A stretch of 64,000 nt of DNA from positions 11,616,402 through 11,680,401 of the forward strand of contig NW_019211458.1 in the NCBI RefSeq assembly GCF_002443255.2, in the 5' to 3' direction. The number at the start of each line of letters is the position of its first letter. Position 1 is the first letter of the stretch. Below the pieces are notes generated by a model. That model did not search any database. It saw nothing but the letters and a program-made list of their open reading frames with translations, and had not been told where the DNA came from. This DNA is from Varroa destructor. Lineage: Eukaryota; Arthropoda; Arachnida; Mesostigmata; Varroidae. The translations under genes and the position numbers were made by a program. Of this stretch, positions 28,801 through 43,600 are shown in pieces.

Positions 28801-31800
28801 AGTGTCGGCGGTTACGAGGTCATGGTCGGAGGCCTATTGCGCTCGTCTGACCAATGCTCAGAACGGTTCATACTCTTCATGAGTAAGGAAACACGAATGT
28901 CAAACAGCTCGCCTACAAAAAGAAATACTTCAGCAGTATGTGCCTGCCTAGTAAACAGTTGTTACAAACTGACAATAACATATAATCCTTAGATGAACTT
29001 TAGTCCGTGAGATAGTTCCCTTAGCGGTACACTAGTAACATGTTTGCCTAGTAAACAGAGGCACTCGTGAGATAGTCTAGGCTTAATACCTTTTGCTTTA
29101 TGTTCGAAGCCAACCGTCTAAAGCAATTCGCGCAGACCGACACATGCTACCATTGACCACCAGTTGACAGTTGTTTTCGGCTTAGGTCGTTTTTCTCGAT
29201 GTCTACCTGTTGTATATCAAAGAGAATCTCAGCGCATCCTTATAGAAAAAACTATACATTTCTAAGAAAAAAAAAAATTGTAAAGCTCGCAGCCAAAACA
29301 TTTTGCCCGGAAAAACTCAGCTCACCTCTGATGACTTCCGACGAAACGCAGTCGGGTATAGCTTATCAACTCAAGGAACAAATGTCTGCGATTAAATGGC
29401 CTGCTTGATTATATTTACCCGATGCGGACGGTGCCGTTCTGATGCACCCAACAAAAGCGCAGAGCCGATAATACCAACTATGCGCCGTTCGTATCACTGC
29501 GATTCTCCTATCACAACAAGCAGATTCCCATCACTATTTGCTGTTTCCTTGAATTCACCGAGTGAAATAAACTATCACGAAATAGTCGCAAGCTTCGAAT
29601 ATTCGTTTCTTAGATCGTAGACCTATTTACATCTAGTTCTTCAGTTGAAGCAACAGGGAAAGGCGTTCCTGTATCATAAATAGACATCCGTGATCATATT
29701 AATGGACAGCATTTCAGTGAGTGAAGTCTTAATGATAGCTTCAGCTGACGATCAATGAAAACACATTTTAAAAATTACGCTGTCTATTATTGGGCTAGAC
29801 AACGGAAAATATAGCGATTTAGTCCGATTTTAGAGTAGGTACCAGTCGTCGTTTAATGCATGAACTGAACGGACGGATCGTCCTTATCTACATTTTGTTG
29901 CTATCCCACCATATCAAAGTCCAGCACTCAACTTCTGCCAAAATAATGTTTCCTTTCTAACAATAAGCTCGTTTTTGCCTTTGACATATGATGTTAAGGT
30001 ACCAGAAAGCGAAAGGAAAAGCAGCTAGAATAAATTTCATTTCAACAACAAGTCGGGCACTCGCTGGCTCATAAGCCGCTGGGGCTTTTTGTCAATGCAT
30101 ACAATGATTCGTTCTACTCTCTTGTAAGTGATTGTGACTAAAGAGATCAGCCGAGGGCATGTGACAAATGCTATTTCTATCCTAATCCTTAAAAATGGCT
30201 TCCGTACATTCAGCTCGCTAAATCAGCCCCTTTTAAATCCTGGTGCTTCGTGTCAGCACCGACTCGTCTCATTAATTTCTTCGTTATTCAAATTATGTAA
30301 ATCCGATAAGAATCTCTTTGCGTACGCGGCCAGCCGCTTGCTTGTATCTTCTGGCCTCGTTATCTAAACACAATAGGACGTTGTCTTGTTTTTTTGATCC
30401 TTTACACGACCACAAAAATATTACACGACACAAACATGGTGAACTATAATTGTATTAACATAGAGACATATTTATTATAGCCGTTTGTTTACCTTATTTT
30501 CCTTTCGTTGCGTTACTTCCTCTTCTATTAAGTTGACAAGGAAGTGGGTGATTGGCTTATTTGTTGCGTCGTCTACAGCGGACGATAATTATAACGATCG
30601 ATCCGCGGGTCGCCGGCCAGCGAGCGTCGATCGAAGCTGATCTTGGCGTCGTTGTAGTAGTGCCCAGCTTAATACATCTAGTCAGGTGACGTTCGCATTA
30701 CTTATTATAGCAGTATAAATTGTACGGCTTAAATGGCGGTACTGTGCAAGCAAAGAATGTTTTTCTGTTGCAGAGTGCCGCTGTTGAGAATGCAGGCTGA
30801 TATTCTATACATTATTGGTTAACAGCTTTCGTCAGCACGCGTCGGTTGGTATCTAATGAACGATGTTGATTGTTGTCCTTATCAGTAGATATCGACCGGT
30901 ATGGGCACATCTACCCGCGTATATGCCGATATAGAACTTCCTAATTTTGAGATTGCTGGTATCATTTTTATATTACTACTGAGTTATCAAGGTTACGGCT
31001 CATGCCTTTTAATGGCTTAGTACGTATGCATGTATGAGGGAAGGTAGAACTATATGAGACGAGCGCTATTTGGGCCACTCTCGTCCTTCTCTAAGCAAGG
31101 GGACGTTGGTTTGAAATGTTAATGGAATGAAAGTTTCACAACTTTTGAAATTGATACGGGTCAAAAATTGAATGCAGTCCGTGCGACTAGGTTATCTTCA
31201 TTGGCCAAACTTTAAAACGTGGGGTGGATGTATGAAACAGCCGAGTAATTTTTCGCGTTTCAGCGAACGTTTGTTAAACGATAAAGAAACAGAATAGTCA
31301 GCTTATTTTTCTGCCATATTTTTGCCTGCCATAAAGCCACTTGTTCAATAGATACCTGAACGCAAGTTACAATTTATGAACGTCACTACATTGAGTTTTA
31401 TTACATGGCCACTTTAGGCTATAAACGGACCAGGCTGAGGTGGGGCTTAATGGACTGTCACTTCATTTCAAACATTTATAATACCAGATGCCGTCGATGC
31501 TGATTTTACAAACAATTTCAAATAACGAAGTAGTCTCAGAGTACAACTGAGCTTAGCAGAAACACATACATATGTGTGTGTATGTATATATCCAGCGTAT
31601 TCTCGCACTTGTGGTACCATATGTCGTCATAATCAGCAACATGTCACAAGTTGCTTTGAAAAATAGATAAAAAAAAAAAAAAACTTTTCGCCATTTATAC
31701 AGAACAATATTATCGACAAACACAACCTACGGCGATATATCATGATCACGATCATGACTTTACTACAGATAATTTTTTATACGAGAATCATGCATAACTA

Positions 31801-32191
31801 TGATAGTTACCGCGTCGCCAAATTAGCTTTAAAGGAGCGTTACTGGGTAAGAATTGAGAGAAAATTTTTACTCACTTCCCTTGCTTCTCGACCAAAATAC
31901 AGCCCGTCAATGAGCCAGTGGTTGGGCCACTAAAAAGCATCCACACTACGGAGCAGAATGTAGGCGAATCATAGTTTTTTTATTCGTAGTGGTAAATGAC
32001 TATACAGTATCATCTTTTTTTTTTTGTCACAATCGCAGTTGTTTCTAGAAAGAGACTGTGAGTGGCTCATACAGTTCGATCTGTGCTCTACGGCGTGTGG
32101 TGCGATAGAAGTGCCCTTAATGAATTATGTGCGTCACTCTTACGACACCGGCTGTTTTCAATGCTAGCCTTATGCAACCCCTATCCTCTCC

Positions 32192-32223
<32 letters not shown>

Positions 32224-35200
32224 ATAAGTAAATATAAGAAAACTAGAATAAGAGAAAAAGCGCACTTTTCAATCTTCACTTCTTTTCCGCTGTATTCCAG
32301 CATAAGGAAAGAAAGAGCTTGATCTGTTCTGCATATGATCGTTATTGCAGACAGATCAGTTGATACAGTCGTTTGTCTGTTCATCAGCGCCTGCCTACCT
32401 ACCTATTAGTCTAACCACCCTACCATTATTGGTGACTGCATTCTACCCGCAAGGACTCACGATCAAGATAACTCAGTTGATATAATGAATATCGTCCTAA
32501 TTTTAACAAAAAATTGGCTTCAGTGGTATCTCTCCACTGTGGTAGCAAACGTTAGCGTGTTTGTTTATTGTTGAACTTCACTTTCTTTTCCTGTTGTACA
32601 GTTTGTTGTTGCTGCTGCTGCTAGCAAAGTCGAAACTAAAAGACGTAGCCGTCATAACAGCAGAGACCGACGCATCCGCTATCCACAAACGGCGACTAGT
32701 AAAAACTTCTGAATCTTGAATCTGAGCTAATTTTAAAAGTAAGATATAATTGTGGTACGGAGTGGCACATTTCACCTTGACACCCAGCTCTCGTTGTTGC
32801 TGACGGGAACGAGTCGAGTCCTGCCAGGCCCGGCCAGAACAGACATTTGCTGGCCCCATGACGAATAGAGTTGTGCACAACTCATTGAATAGGTACGAAT
32901 GGCACTGGGTCATCCATCTGTAGTGCTAAAGAATTACCGTAACTACGACAGCAGCGTCGGCAAAAGAGGTAACCAGCAGCTGTTGCTAGCTCTGTAACAT
33001 GGCGCGCACAAACTCCATTGTCTTAATGGCTCGCTGCTATACCACGGCCGTACTATGCAATGAACCTGTACTGCCACCGCATCGTTCTGCATATGGCCCT
33101 ATCCCCCCCCTGCTACGTGCTTTGTCAGCGAAATCAAGCGACTGCGGTTCAGTGCTGTGACCTGCCGACTTAGGTTGTTATGCAACGGGAGCTTTTAGTA
33201 TTTGACACAAACACAAAAGCACGCCCCCTTCCCCCACACACAAGCTTTATAGCCTTTTGTGACCGGGATCTATAGAAAATATTAGTTATTAGTATTATTA
33301 TCGCAAACACAATCTAGTTATGTGCATATCTACAATATATGTTGTTTCGAATGCTCTGTACTAACTATAATGATCAAATGGGCTTAAGATCATGAAGCCC
33401 AGTCGGGAAGATGGCGCTGTCGCAGTGCAATTGTAGTATATATAATGACGGCTGAACGATTGCGGTTCTACTAGAAGAAAACATAATATTTTACAAATCA
33501 TTAAATCGTAGTAAGCTTTCTAAGATTAGTTTGCCAATATGAGTATCTTAGCTCTGGTGAATTGCGGCATATGTATGAAATGTGTCTCCTACAGAAGCTG
33601 CTCGGTGGGAAATAAAATATCACGAAGTCTTCTATCTAGACACGGTGTATCACTACGATTCGTGCTATATTTTGAAACATTATATATGGGATTCTATTAG
33701 TGATTGGATTCTCTTACGAGTCACTTTGTTTACGGTATCAACGCCGCTAACGTAATGACGTCCTCCTTGACCATGACAATGAGGTCGTCTTCGCACGAAA
33801 TCTGTTAACAGATGATCTGCTTCTCTCTTCAATTTATTCAGCTTGCTTCTAGTGATTTGGCTATTTTGTTTTTGTGTTTCAATGTTTTATTAATATTACT
33901 ACCTCAAACTGCATTTAATCACTATCACTCACAAGAATCATGAGCGCTTACTTTAACTGTAGCTGCGCAATTTGGAAAGGCTTCGTATTATCTTGACAAG
34001 GAAAACGCGAACCTTTTATCATAACTGACGCATTTTGCCTGCTACTGCCTAGGTAAGCAAATGCTGTGAGAACTGCTTGCGCGGTCCCCTCGATCCTCCT
34101 CAGCATGCAAAACCCTGACTGTATGAAAATTGAAAGTTCGCGCGATACGAGCAGGTATCGCTGCGTCATAATAAATACGACGCAACTTGCACAACGGGTA
34201 TTTTGCCCGCAGTTGTACTCATATGGTAATAGCCAACCATTTGATTATGGGAGCCACGAATCTGTAGCCGTACGAAGAAAGCGCGCCCTGAAGTCTCTAG
34301 TTCAATTCGCTCATGGCTCGTAGAGTCTTCATCCTACAGTCCTTTGATTTGTGACTAACATGTGTCACGAATAGATGACGTCCTGAAGTATTTCAGGAAC
34401 TCCTTTCCTAAAAATGGGTAACGTTCGGTATTTCGTCGGCTGTTTTTTGCCGACCAAGCGTTTTGGGACAGCTTTTGTATGCAGAACGACAACCAGTCGC
34501 GTAGTGGTTTCAAAATATCACTTTTTGACAATAGGTAAAATTTGCTAATAGCTAAGATTTTGTTAATGCCGAATGATTTTGTCTAGATATGTCGTCCTCA
34601 GTCAAGGCGCAAGATAATAATCATAGAAAATTATGTTTGATGTACACTGTTAAAAAGTGCTACACTGTAAAATTACGCATGTGGAGCGTGAATTTCACAG
34701 ATAATAGATACACAAAAACATTTTGAATAAATATTGCCGATGTGATCCCGTCTCTGAGCGCTGTCAGTAGACACCACAAATAAATATAGCACTGGTTAAC
34801 TATATAGCATACAGAATTCAAGGGATTCTGTGTGGGGGGTGGGGGCACTCATTGCGGTTGAAGTTTACCTTAGGTGCTGAAAGCCATCTTCCCGTTGAAT
34901 GGTGCATAAATCATTAACTATACCCTTCGAAAACATGACAAGCTGTGAGAACTACGCAACAGTGCCTACATTCAAGCTTTAACGGTTCAACAACAAATAC
35001 ACGTCTTAAATAATAGTTACCAACAAAGTTATGGGCTTGAGCGATTCGTTGACTTTTCCCATACTCAGGCTAGATGCGTCAGGTGAATGAATGTTATAAA
35101 CGCTAGTATCATGACCTAGTGTTATATATAACTGGACTTTATCGTATTTTGCCGTTTTGGCTGTAACGGAACAATATCCAAGCTTAAAGTCATTTCAATG

Positions 35201-37598
35201 ATCCATCCCTTCTCTCCTACGTAAAACGCTCTTTAGATAAACATAACGCATACAAAGAAATATGCATAAATACACAGGCACGCATAGCGGATGACCCTCT
35301 ATTGTGTGTTCTATCTCACGATACGTCAGCTTACGCCGATCTCGTTTTGTTGCCAATATTTTTAAAGGCTGGACGGCAAATGGCCGCTACTCACGCTGCT
35401 TCCTTTATTGCCATTGAGACTAAAACCACTCACTAAACGATCGAAATGGTCGGCTGCTATTTTGCTTTTTTTCGGCGATTTTCACCGCAGCCTCTGCTAC
35501 TGCTAGTGGCATCGCTCAAAGTACGCGAACATTAACAGTTTAAATGCTCCCCCCCGCCCTCTCTCTCAATTCTTCCCGCCCCTTCGTTAGTTGCTCCTTC
35601 GTTCCCCGCAAAGTTCTCCCGCGATTCCAGCTATCATCGTGGTCGTAATGCTCCCTAACTTTCGAGGACCGGCTGGGGCAATGGTGGCGCGACGTTAGCG
35701 TTCGCAGTTCAGGACGATAGCGCTCGATTCCGTTCAATTAACAGCACTCCTGCTATTGAATCTCCTCCTGCGTAAGGCTTCTTCTGTGTTCAGCAGCTGC
35801 CATTACTTTTGTTGATGTTAGTGTGAACGTTACCTCGCAAGATTTGCCATAGTCCAGTATTAGTCGTACCGATTTTAGGACTGTTACTATCAGCACCAGC
35901 CAGCTATTGAGCCAATCAGGCCCTAGGTATCGGATCAGTATGGCTAGTAATAAAAGCTTCTTCATTCAACGGAAAATAAGCGGAACAACGTTGCTCGGCA
36001 ATAACAACAACCCCGCCGTCGTCGCCGCCGCCACTGCTGCGACCACGCCGTCGCAGGCGAAAAGGAATTTTCCCTTGGTTGTTATGAAGAACCTTGCGAC
36101 GACTAGTGCAGGCCAGCAGCCATACCAATAATACTGGCTCTCGTTCCTGCTATGGCAATGGCTTCGCAAGGCAGTATGGTTGGAGTGACATTGCGCCGGC
36201 GGCCGACCGCCTCCTTCTTAGGGCAAGTCACAAGAACCGCTCTGTTACGGAGACAGGCGCTAAAAGAACACTTTGCGTCTACCGTGAGTGATGTGAACGC
36301 AGGCGTTTTCAGACAGGTTCACGTTCAGAGACACGGCGACTCGCTGTTCCGAGTCGTTTACAATCATGACCCCCCGTTTTCCGTACGTTCCCCCTCCGTC
36401 TTAGCGGCAACGATTTATCTCAAGCTGCCATTGGCGGTTTATCGAGGAACCGGGGCGGTCGATGAAGTCAATAAAGGCTAGATCTAATAAAGGGGAAGTG
36501 AAGTTGCGCGCAGGATTAAGGGAGACGGGAAGGATCTTTTTAATGGCATTAAACAGTGACCAAAGAGGAACCAACGGGGAACAAATGACGACTGCGAAGA
36601 AGAAAAGGGATATAAGACTGTTCGATAAATACGTGACTTTATAAACATATAACAAACACTATTTATTTCGCTGCCGTTTAAACTATTACTAGTGTTACTT
36701 CTCGTCCCACTGTTACTGCTACAATAACAATTCCTATAGATCGTCATAGAAGCTAGACAATAGGGCGGCGGCAGTTTGGCTAATAGCTTTGATTGACTGA
36801 ATGAGGGATGCCCGCGTGAGTATGTTAGTACCTGCAGTGAGTACCATAAAGTGAATGATCGGCGAAAACACGTAATATGTTGATCTTGACGTATCTCAGT
36901 CTGGTCCAGATGTCATTCGTTATCCATGGGTGGCGTACCATAGTGCCTCTGTGACAACCCAGTGAGTAGCGTGTTTGCATGCTAATCTTAGCGACACGCC
37001 GTGGTATAGGTTCGAATCTTGGCATCAACACGCTTCGTTTTTTGCTGGGAACCAGGCCGTCTGATGGAATGCCTAACAACAGAATGGACATAGTGGGGTA
37101 AAGTCCATAAAATGAGAAGAACAGCATGGAATTTGAGATTCGTTTGTGACGAGTCGGTGGTCGAAACATTCTAACAGCGAGCAAGCCCCTGGATACGGAA
37201 AAAATTTTTACCAAATTTTTTCACTTAAATTTTTAAAGAAAAGTACATTCGTTATCATCGGTAGACGCTGCTGTTGCCTTTCGATAACGAAAACGATATT
37301 CACAACAATTATAGCTTGTTCTATCGCTACCAAAAAGCTATAGGTGTCTTGGAACCATTGCCGTCTCAAAGGCGCCTGTGCAATATTCAGAACGAAATTA
37401 AAGGGGACACAGTTGCTTGATCCGGTAGCCGATTGAACTGCTAAAGCATCATCTTGCGCGGGCAAGACTCGTTTGGAAAAAAAAGAATAGATGACTTGTT
37501 ATATAAGTTATGTGAAGAAAATGCGCTAGTATCACAGGCCGTTTGCGACACCTATTCAGTCAGTGGTCGGCTCGAGAATTTTTCGGATTTTCAGATAT

Positions 37599-37646
<48 letters not shown>

Positions 37647-40600
37647 ATTCTCGGTATTAGCTGTTGGCAACGGATCGCTCTAGTAACGTTAGTGTAATTT
37701 CGACAGTAATGGTTTCAGGCACTAGACCATGCATCCGCACTATCAACATACAATTCACATTGATAACATCGACGGCAGCAACTGTAATAACAGGAGCAGC
37801 TAAGGCTATCACGTTGCGACATGACATTGTTTGGTTCACCTTTATTTGACCGGTGCCTGGTTGACCCATGGCGCGTCAAATCAGATGTACCGCAAGCGGC
37901 TGCCGAACCCCCTTATTACGAGGTGCCTCATGTAGCCCTTGCCTAACAACAGGTGACATGGCAATGTGGTAATTCTTCGCTCCAGGAACAGTAGCAGCAA
38001 CAGCAACGGGTCCTCGGAGCAATCAATAGACACTCCAAGTAAAAACAAGGAAATAAATATACGGCGCCTTGCCAAAACAAAACAATCCGAGGTCATTTCA
38101 GGATGGCAAAGGTGCTAGGACGCCATGGGCCTTTTGGTAAAAGGTGGGGCGAGGAAACTAGGCTGGAGATAGGTTTTAGACTCTGCAGGCGCAGCTTACA
38201 TATACTATTTTGATCGACGCGGGCATTCCTCCTACAGGCAGTAGATGCTGGTGGAATGTCAGTATTCAGTAAATGCGATGATGATAACAAATGGACCGAC
38301 AGTATATAGTAAATGCTAAATATATAATAGCCCGCAGACAGATAGAGCATCGCATACATACCAAACAACGGCGCTTGTAGCAGCAAGGGGGGAAGCGACG
38401 CAAGTCATAATACCGAAACGGATGCTAAGCAAGGGGTGATTTTCGGCTAGGCTGTTTCGGGGGCTCATTTTCAGAAGCAGCAACAGAAGCGGAGAAGAAT
38501 AGGATATTGGGATAGTTATAGCACTTAGGGATGTATTGATATATGAATGAGCAAATGCTGATTGACTGAATAACACTCAATGACAACGACTGTGGATAGC
38601 GTTTACTCAATGTATGTTGTGTATGTTATATTGTCTGTCTGCAAGCCTAGCGGCTTCCGCTGACAACCAGTTATCATCGTCGACCACCGATCATCAGTTA
38701 CGGTCACTCATATTCATATCCACGACTGATTTAACAATGATGATAATCAGTGTCATAGGCAATTGCGCGCAATTTCTGTGAGTGCTGCGCAAGAGAAGCC
38801 GACACGTACGTATGTAAGTGACCTATGTAGCTTAATAACTTCTGGCGTCTGAGTGAATCAGACATCCTTATGATAATAACAATAATGATTATGACATGTG
38901 CACACAGAATATCTTCAGTGTGACTTTTTACAAATTCAACCTGATTCAAGGATGAATATTGTAAGGTAAGGTTTCTATCTGATTTTAGCTTTACCTCGAA
39001 CTTTTACGATACTATTTGCTGCTGATAGGCTTCTATTTTGATACGGGCACAGGTGCTCATCTGCCGGTGAATCTATTAGCACAGCTTGACACTCTGATAC
39101 GGAAACATGGACTCTAGTTAAACATCGAAAAACGATTATAATGATCAATAGAGCTCTTGTTATACGTTTCTAACTGCACGAGTACTTGCTGCGAGTATTA
39201 CGTGTGGGTCGAACCGCACAGTAATGCTCGTCTATGATTTTCACTTCAAGCCCATGATTCTGCTTCATCTTCTTCTTCAACAACAACAACGACGTTTCCG
39301 CCACTGACGCTACTTACCATTCGTTGTTGGTTCGGAATAGCTAAAATGTAGCAATAAGTAACAAGACAGCAAAGATGAATACTAAACAAGATAGTCACAG
39401 AGAGCTTTCTATACCGTACCGCTGTAGCTGCTACCGTCACTCAGCCGGTCAGTCAACGCAAAAAAATATCGAAGCCAAAATTTCGTTACAACAAAAACAA
39501 AAACGTATTTCTGATATTACCTATGCGGGGCTGTTTCTGGATACCTGACAACATCGAGTCATTGGCAATACCGATGGTTTAATGCCTCCGCTTCCATAGC
39601 TTCATCATAACTACCCGGATCGAACTAGCTAGAATTCACCGCCACCGACTTTGCACAATGACGATTGCGACGCGACGTGATGCGATACGCAGCGGAGCAT
39701 GTATCGGCTAAAGAGTACGAGAAAACGGAAAACAATTGAGATAGAAGACTGAGCTACTGCGTCTACTGCTGCCAGTTTGGACTGTAAACCATTCAGGTGT
39801 GGGGCGGCGGAGGGGTGAAGGGAGGTCGTTTTAGAAATCCATCGCCATCACCCAACTGCTCATCCAACCCGACATTTCAACTAGCGACTATTATATCTAT
39901 TATTCCAAGAATAGCGATTCTAGCTCGTTGGGCTACGACAAAACTATCCACAGTTTTGTTATCCGTGCTTCTACGCTAATAAACTTATTCTTAACTCGGT
40001 CTCAGTGTCATTTCTTTTTGGGGTTTTGCAGTAGTCCCCGCGGTGCTATTCCCTTCGGATTGTACTGGTACCCCTTGGTCGGGAGGTACAGAAGCAATGC
40101 TGAAAGAATAAGGTCTCATGGGAACACACATACAAAAAGGAATCAACGTTCGCAGAAGAAGAAAGCCCAGTCTGTCGTGCTTGGCTTGTTGAAATCCGAC
40201 AGGCGGAGAGTATTTATATGTCGATATGCGCAACAACAACAGGAACCGAAATGACAATAGTGATAAAACATGCCTTTTCTTTCTTTTTGGTCTTTTGAGG
40301 CGTGCGCAAACACAATATGTCGATCGGCGTTGTAAACGTTTACATAGATTTCGTGAGAGCGGGAAGTCCTATGAAAGAAGATTAGCAGGTAGAAGGGAAA
40401 ATACGACGCATGTCGGGGCTAAACAACACATCGGTGTACTTGCCACCGCACTTTAGGCATAAGCTAGCCTTGTAAATGTCGGCCGGTGACGCTCAGAGCA
40501 TTGGCAACAGAACGGTCATCGCAAGTGACAACAAATCGATTAGCACAGCGACGTTTTCCTGGGTCCGAAGCTGGAAAACTAAGATTACAAGCTGCACAAT

Positions 40601-43600
40601 ATAACACTGCCATCCCTCAAGGGAACTACCGCTAATGGCAACGCCAAAAAGACGCTCAGCTACCATGAACATTTTCAGCTTCTCGACAACCATCAGCACC
40701 AGCCTCTTCTCTTGTAGATGGTGGCGTTATAGCAGCATCGTAACTTCTCTTCTTCGTGTCCGTCTCTGTAGATTTGTTTCGGACAACGAAACGAATGCCC
40801 GCAAAAGTGCGGCTTGCTCGCCATCGCTTTACGATAAGTATGATCCAACCATCTTCTGTAGCTGTCCACTCAATATTCATTAACCGGTTGACACGAGTAT
40901 AGATTTTGTCCCTTTTCCGTTCATGCTAACCCTTGTGACCACACGTCAACGTACGCGACTCTGGCGTAAGCGACAAACAGGCAATACAATACGGCCACTT
41001 CAGGACACGATTTCTTGCATTTAAAAAGAGGCCGCTGTTCTCCATGCGCAGCACCTCTCCAAAATTTCAACTTCTGCTGCTGCTGCTGCTAGTATCTAGT
41101 ACTGCCATGGGCTAGCAGCACACGAATGAACAGCGGGGAAGAAACTTACTGCTGCCGAACTAGCGATACTAAATCAAATGAACGGGTTATCAGTACAAAG
41201 CACCGCCGAAGAGAGAAGTGAAAAAGGACATTTTGAAGAAGTACGAACACAGCGGAATTTCTATCGAATCATTTATGCCGATGAGTCAACGAGTGAATTT
41301 AGATTGATGAACTAACTGTTGGGCGATTACAGTCTTAACGTAAGTTGACATGATTACAGAGTACAAGAGTCGTCAGGATCGCCTGAGGTAGTTCTCAGCT
41401 AAACAGCAGGAATAGACGACGCTTTCTACTCTCACTGAAGTGTTTAGAGCAAGTTGAGCCGAGACGGTTCCGATATTAATTTGTGAAACGGTGCCATTAC
41501 CTTGAATTCGGCAATCGAGGACAGTCTATATTAGATTGATTAGAAGTGCGAATACGAAACGATGCAACAATGTAACTTGTTGACTCAATTTGATATTAAC
41601 GTCTGTGTCAACAATGATGTGCGCTTTTGTACATCTTTTTAATCTTTAAAATTAATCCACTGCCTTTACGAAAGGCTCTTTCAATGTCACCAACGGCTTC
41701 TGGCGTCAGGTTCTCTTACGAAATTCAATGCTGTTACGAACAATTTAACTCTAAGAATGAAATTATTTCCAATGAATTGTTTATTTTGCTTAGTTAGGTC
41801 TTGCGATTTGGCCTATGATAAATTAAATAGCAGACGCGGCCCCAACTAGATATCCGCGAACGCGCCAACCGTTCATATGGCTAGAGATTTAGCAATCCAC
41901 GTTGGCCTAATCTCATATCCTTATCGCCATGTCGTTCAGGTTTACTTCGTCATTGTCACTGTAATGCTGGCGCAGAAAAAATCGTATTGCAACTTGCTAC
42001 AATTGCAAGTTTCAAGCGGTAGGGTTGGCCACCCCAAGCAACCCGAAAAGGGTATTGTTTTACTGGTTACTGAGAGTAACAATCGGAAATTAGAACCTAC
42101 TGATTGATGGTGTTACTCCACTATGTCAACATGAAGATATAAACTTACGTATGGCCCAATTCAATTCATTTGTCGGATTTTTTTTGTTTTGCTACGGTTT
42201 TCTGTAGCTCCTACAAGTAAACAGCTGGGTTTAGGCAAGCAGTAGGACAAACAATACAGCTTAGGATAAAACTGTTTGAGAGCTTAATAGAATATACCCA
42301 AAAACTGGAGCTCCATGAGGTCAGTTGCCGTTTAGCTATAGACCCGTTCATTATACTGCTTTACTAAGAAATAGTAGTATAATTCTTAATTAAAACATAA
42401 CACATTAATTAATATACACCACTATGAAACAAGACATTGCTGGACACATATAGCAAAGCGACCCTATTTATAAGATGCGAAGCTGGAGACGTAAGCTCTT
42501 TCAGGAATTAAATATTATTGCTGGACTGGCTAAGGAAGAGGGGTGGGTGAACAAAAAACGTCTTATGGCTAGCATTTTTTACGCTTAAGGAAATGGATAG
42601 TTCTGGTTGCTTAGTTTAGTCGATTATAAATAGAATATGTGACGGGACGTGGATGTAAGTATGTTGATTACCTATGAATATTAGCTATGAGGCTATCGAG
42701 ACCAAGCTAGCCTGAAATCTCTGTTTATCTTAATAAATACTGCGCGTAGATTTACGCTGCTCATATACTTTCAAGAGGTGGAAAACGTTGAAGACATCGT
42801 TTATAGAGGTAGAAAAAAAAAGCTATTTAGAGAGATTGTCTTGAGGAACTGTATTTGGTTCGGCTAGAAAGTGATGAAAGATCATAAACATCATCTCGTG
42901 GTGCTCGGTTAACGAACAAACGAGAAGGGTGTTGGACAATGAGGGTAAAAAGATGTATCCAGCAAGTTTTTTGTGATAGAGCATAAATCAGCATCTGGAT
43001 AGTCTGATAGTTAAAGACGGCAGAACAGTCGGCAATTTTCACAAAGTCTAATTCTTCTGGAAGTAATTTAGATTTTTTAACTCAATGGGTCATTTTAATA
43101 TCCTATAATATTTGAGACATCATTATTTATGTTTTCTCTGAAATCTTCGAAGTTGCTTGTGTGAGTTGTTAGTTCATTAACGTTAGAACGTGTTGTTTCT
43201 CATCTTACGTAACGACGAAAATATTGCTATTGCGAGGCGATCGCGGCTTTTGCTAGGGGCATTGAAAGTGCTACAACGACCACGAGTTCTGTTTAGCTAT
43301 GACTTCAGATGAACCCCAATCAAATTAGACCCAGAGCACAAGCCCTAACGGCGTCCGCTGTCGTAAATGTTCAGCGAGCAGCTCCCCAACGCTTGTATGT
43401 GGTGACCTATCGTCTTCCATCGATTTCGTCTGCCGGGCAAATGATGACGCTGGCGATGTTTTATCAGTATGACCATGATTATATTTTATATATATTTACA
43501 TCTAGAGTGACGAGAGAATTACGAATTATGATATGGCGTTGACTAGCTTGATTATGTCGGCATTGCTTGCGCGCCTATCCCTGCGCGTTTGTCCATGAGC

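Noticed and set aside
36825..37214. 129-codon minus-strand open frame
   Set aside because: It runs across the SINE-like copy at 36,945-37,080 and has no recognisable homology.
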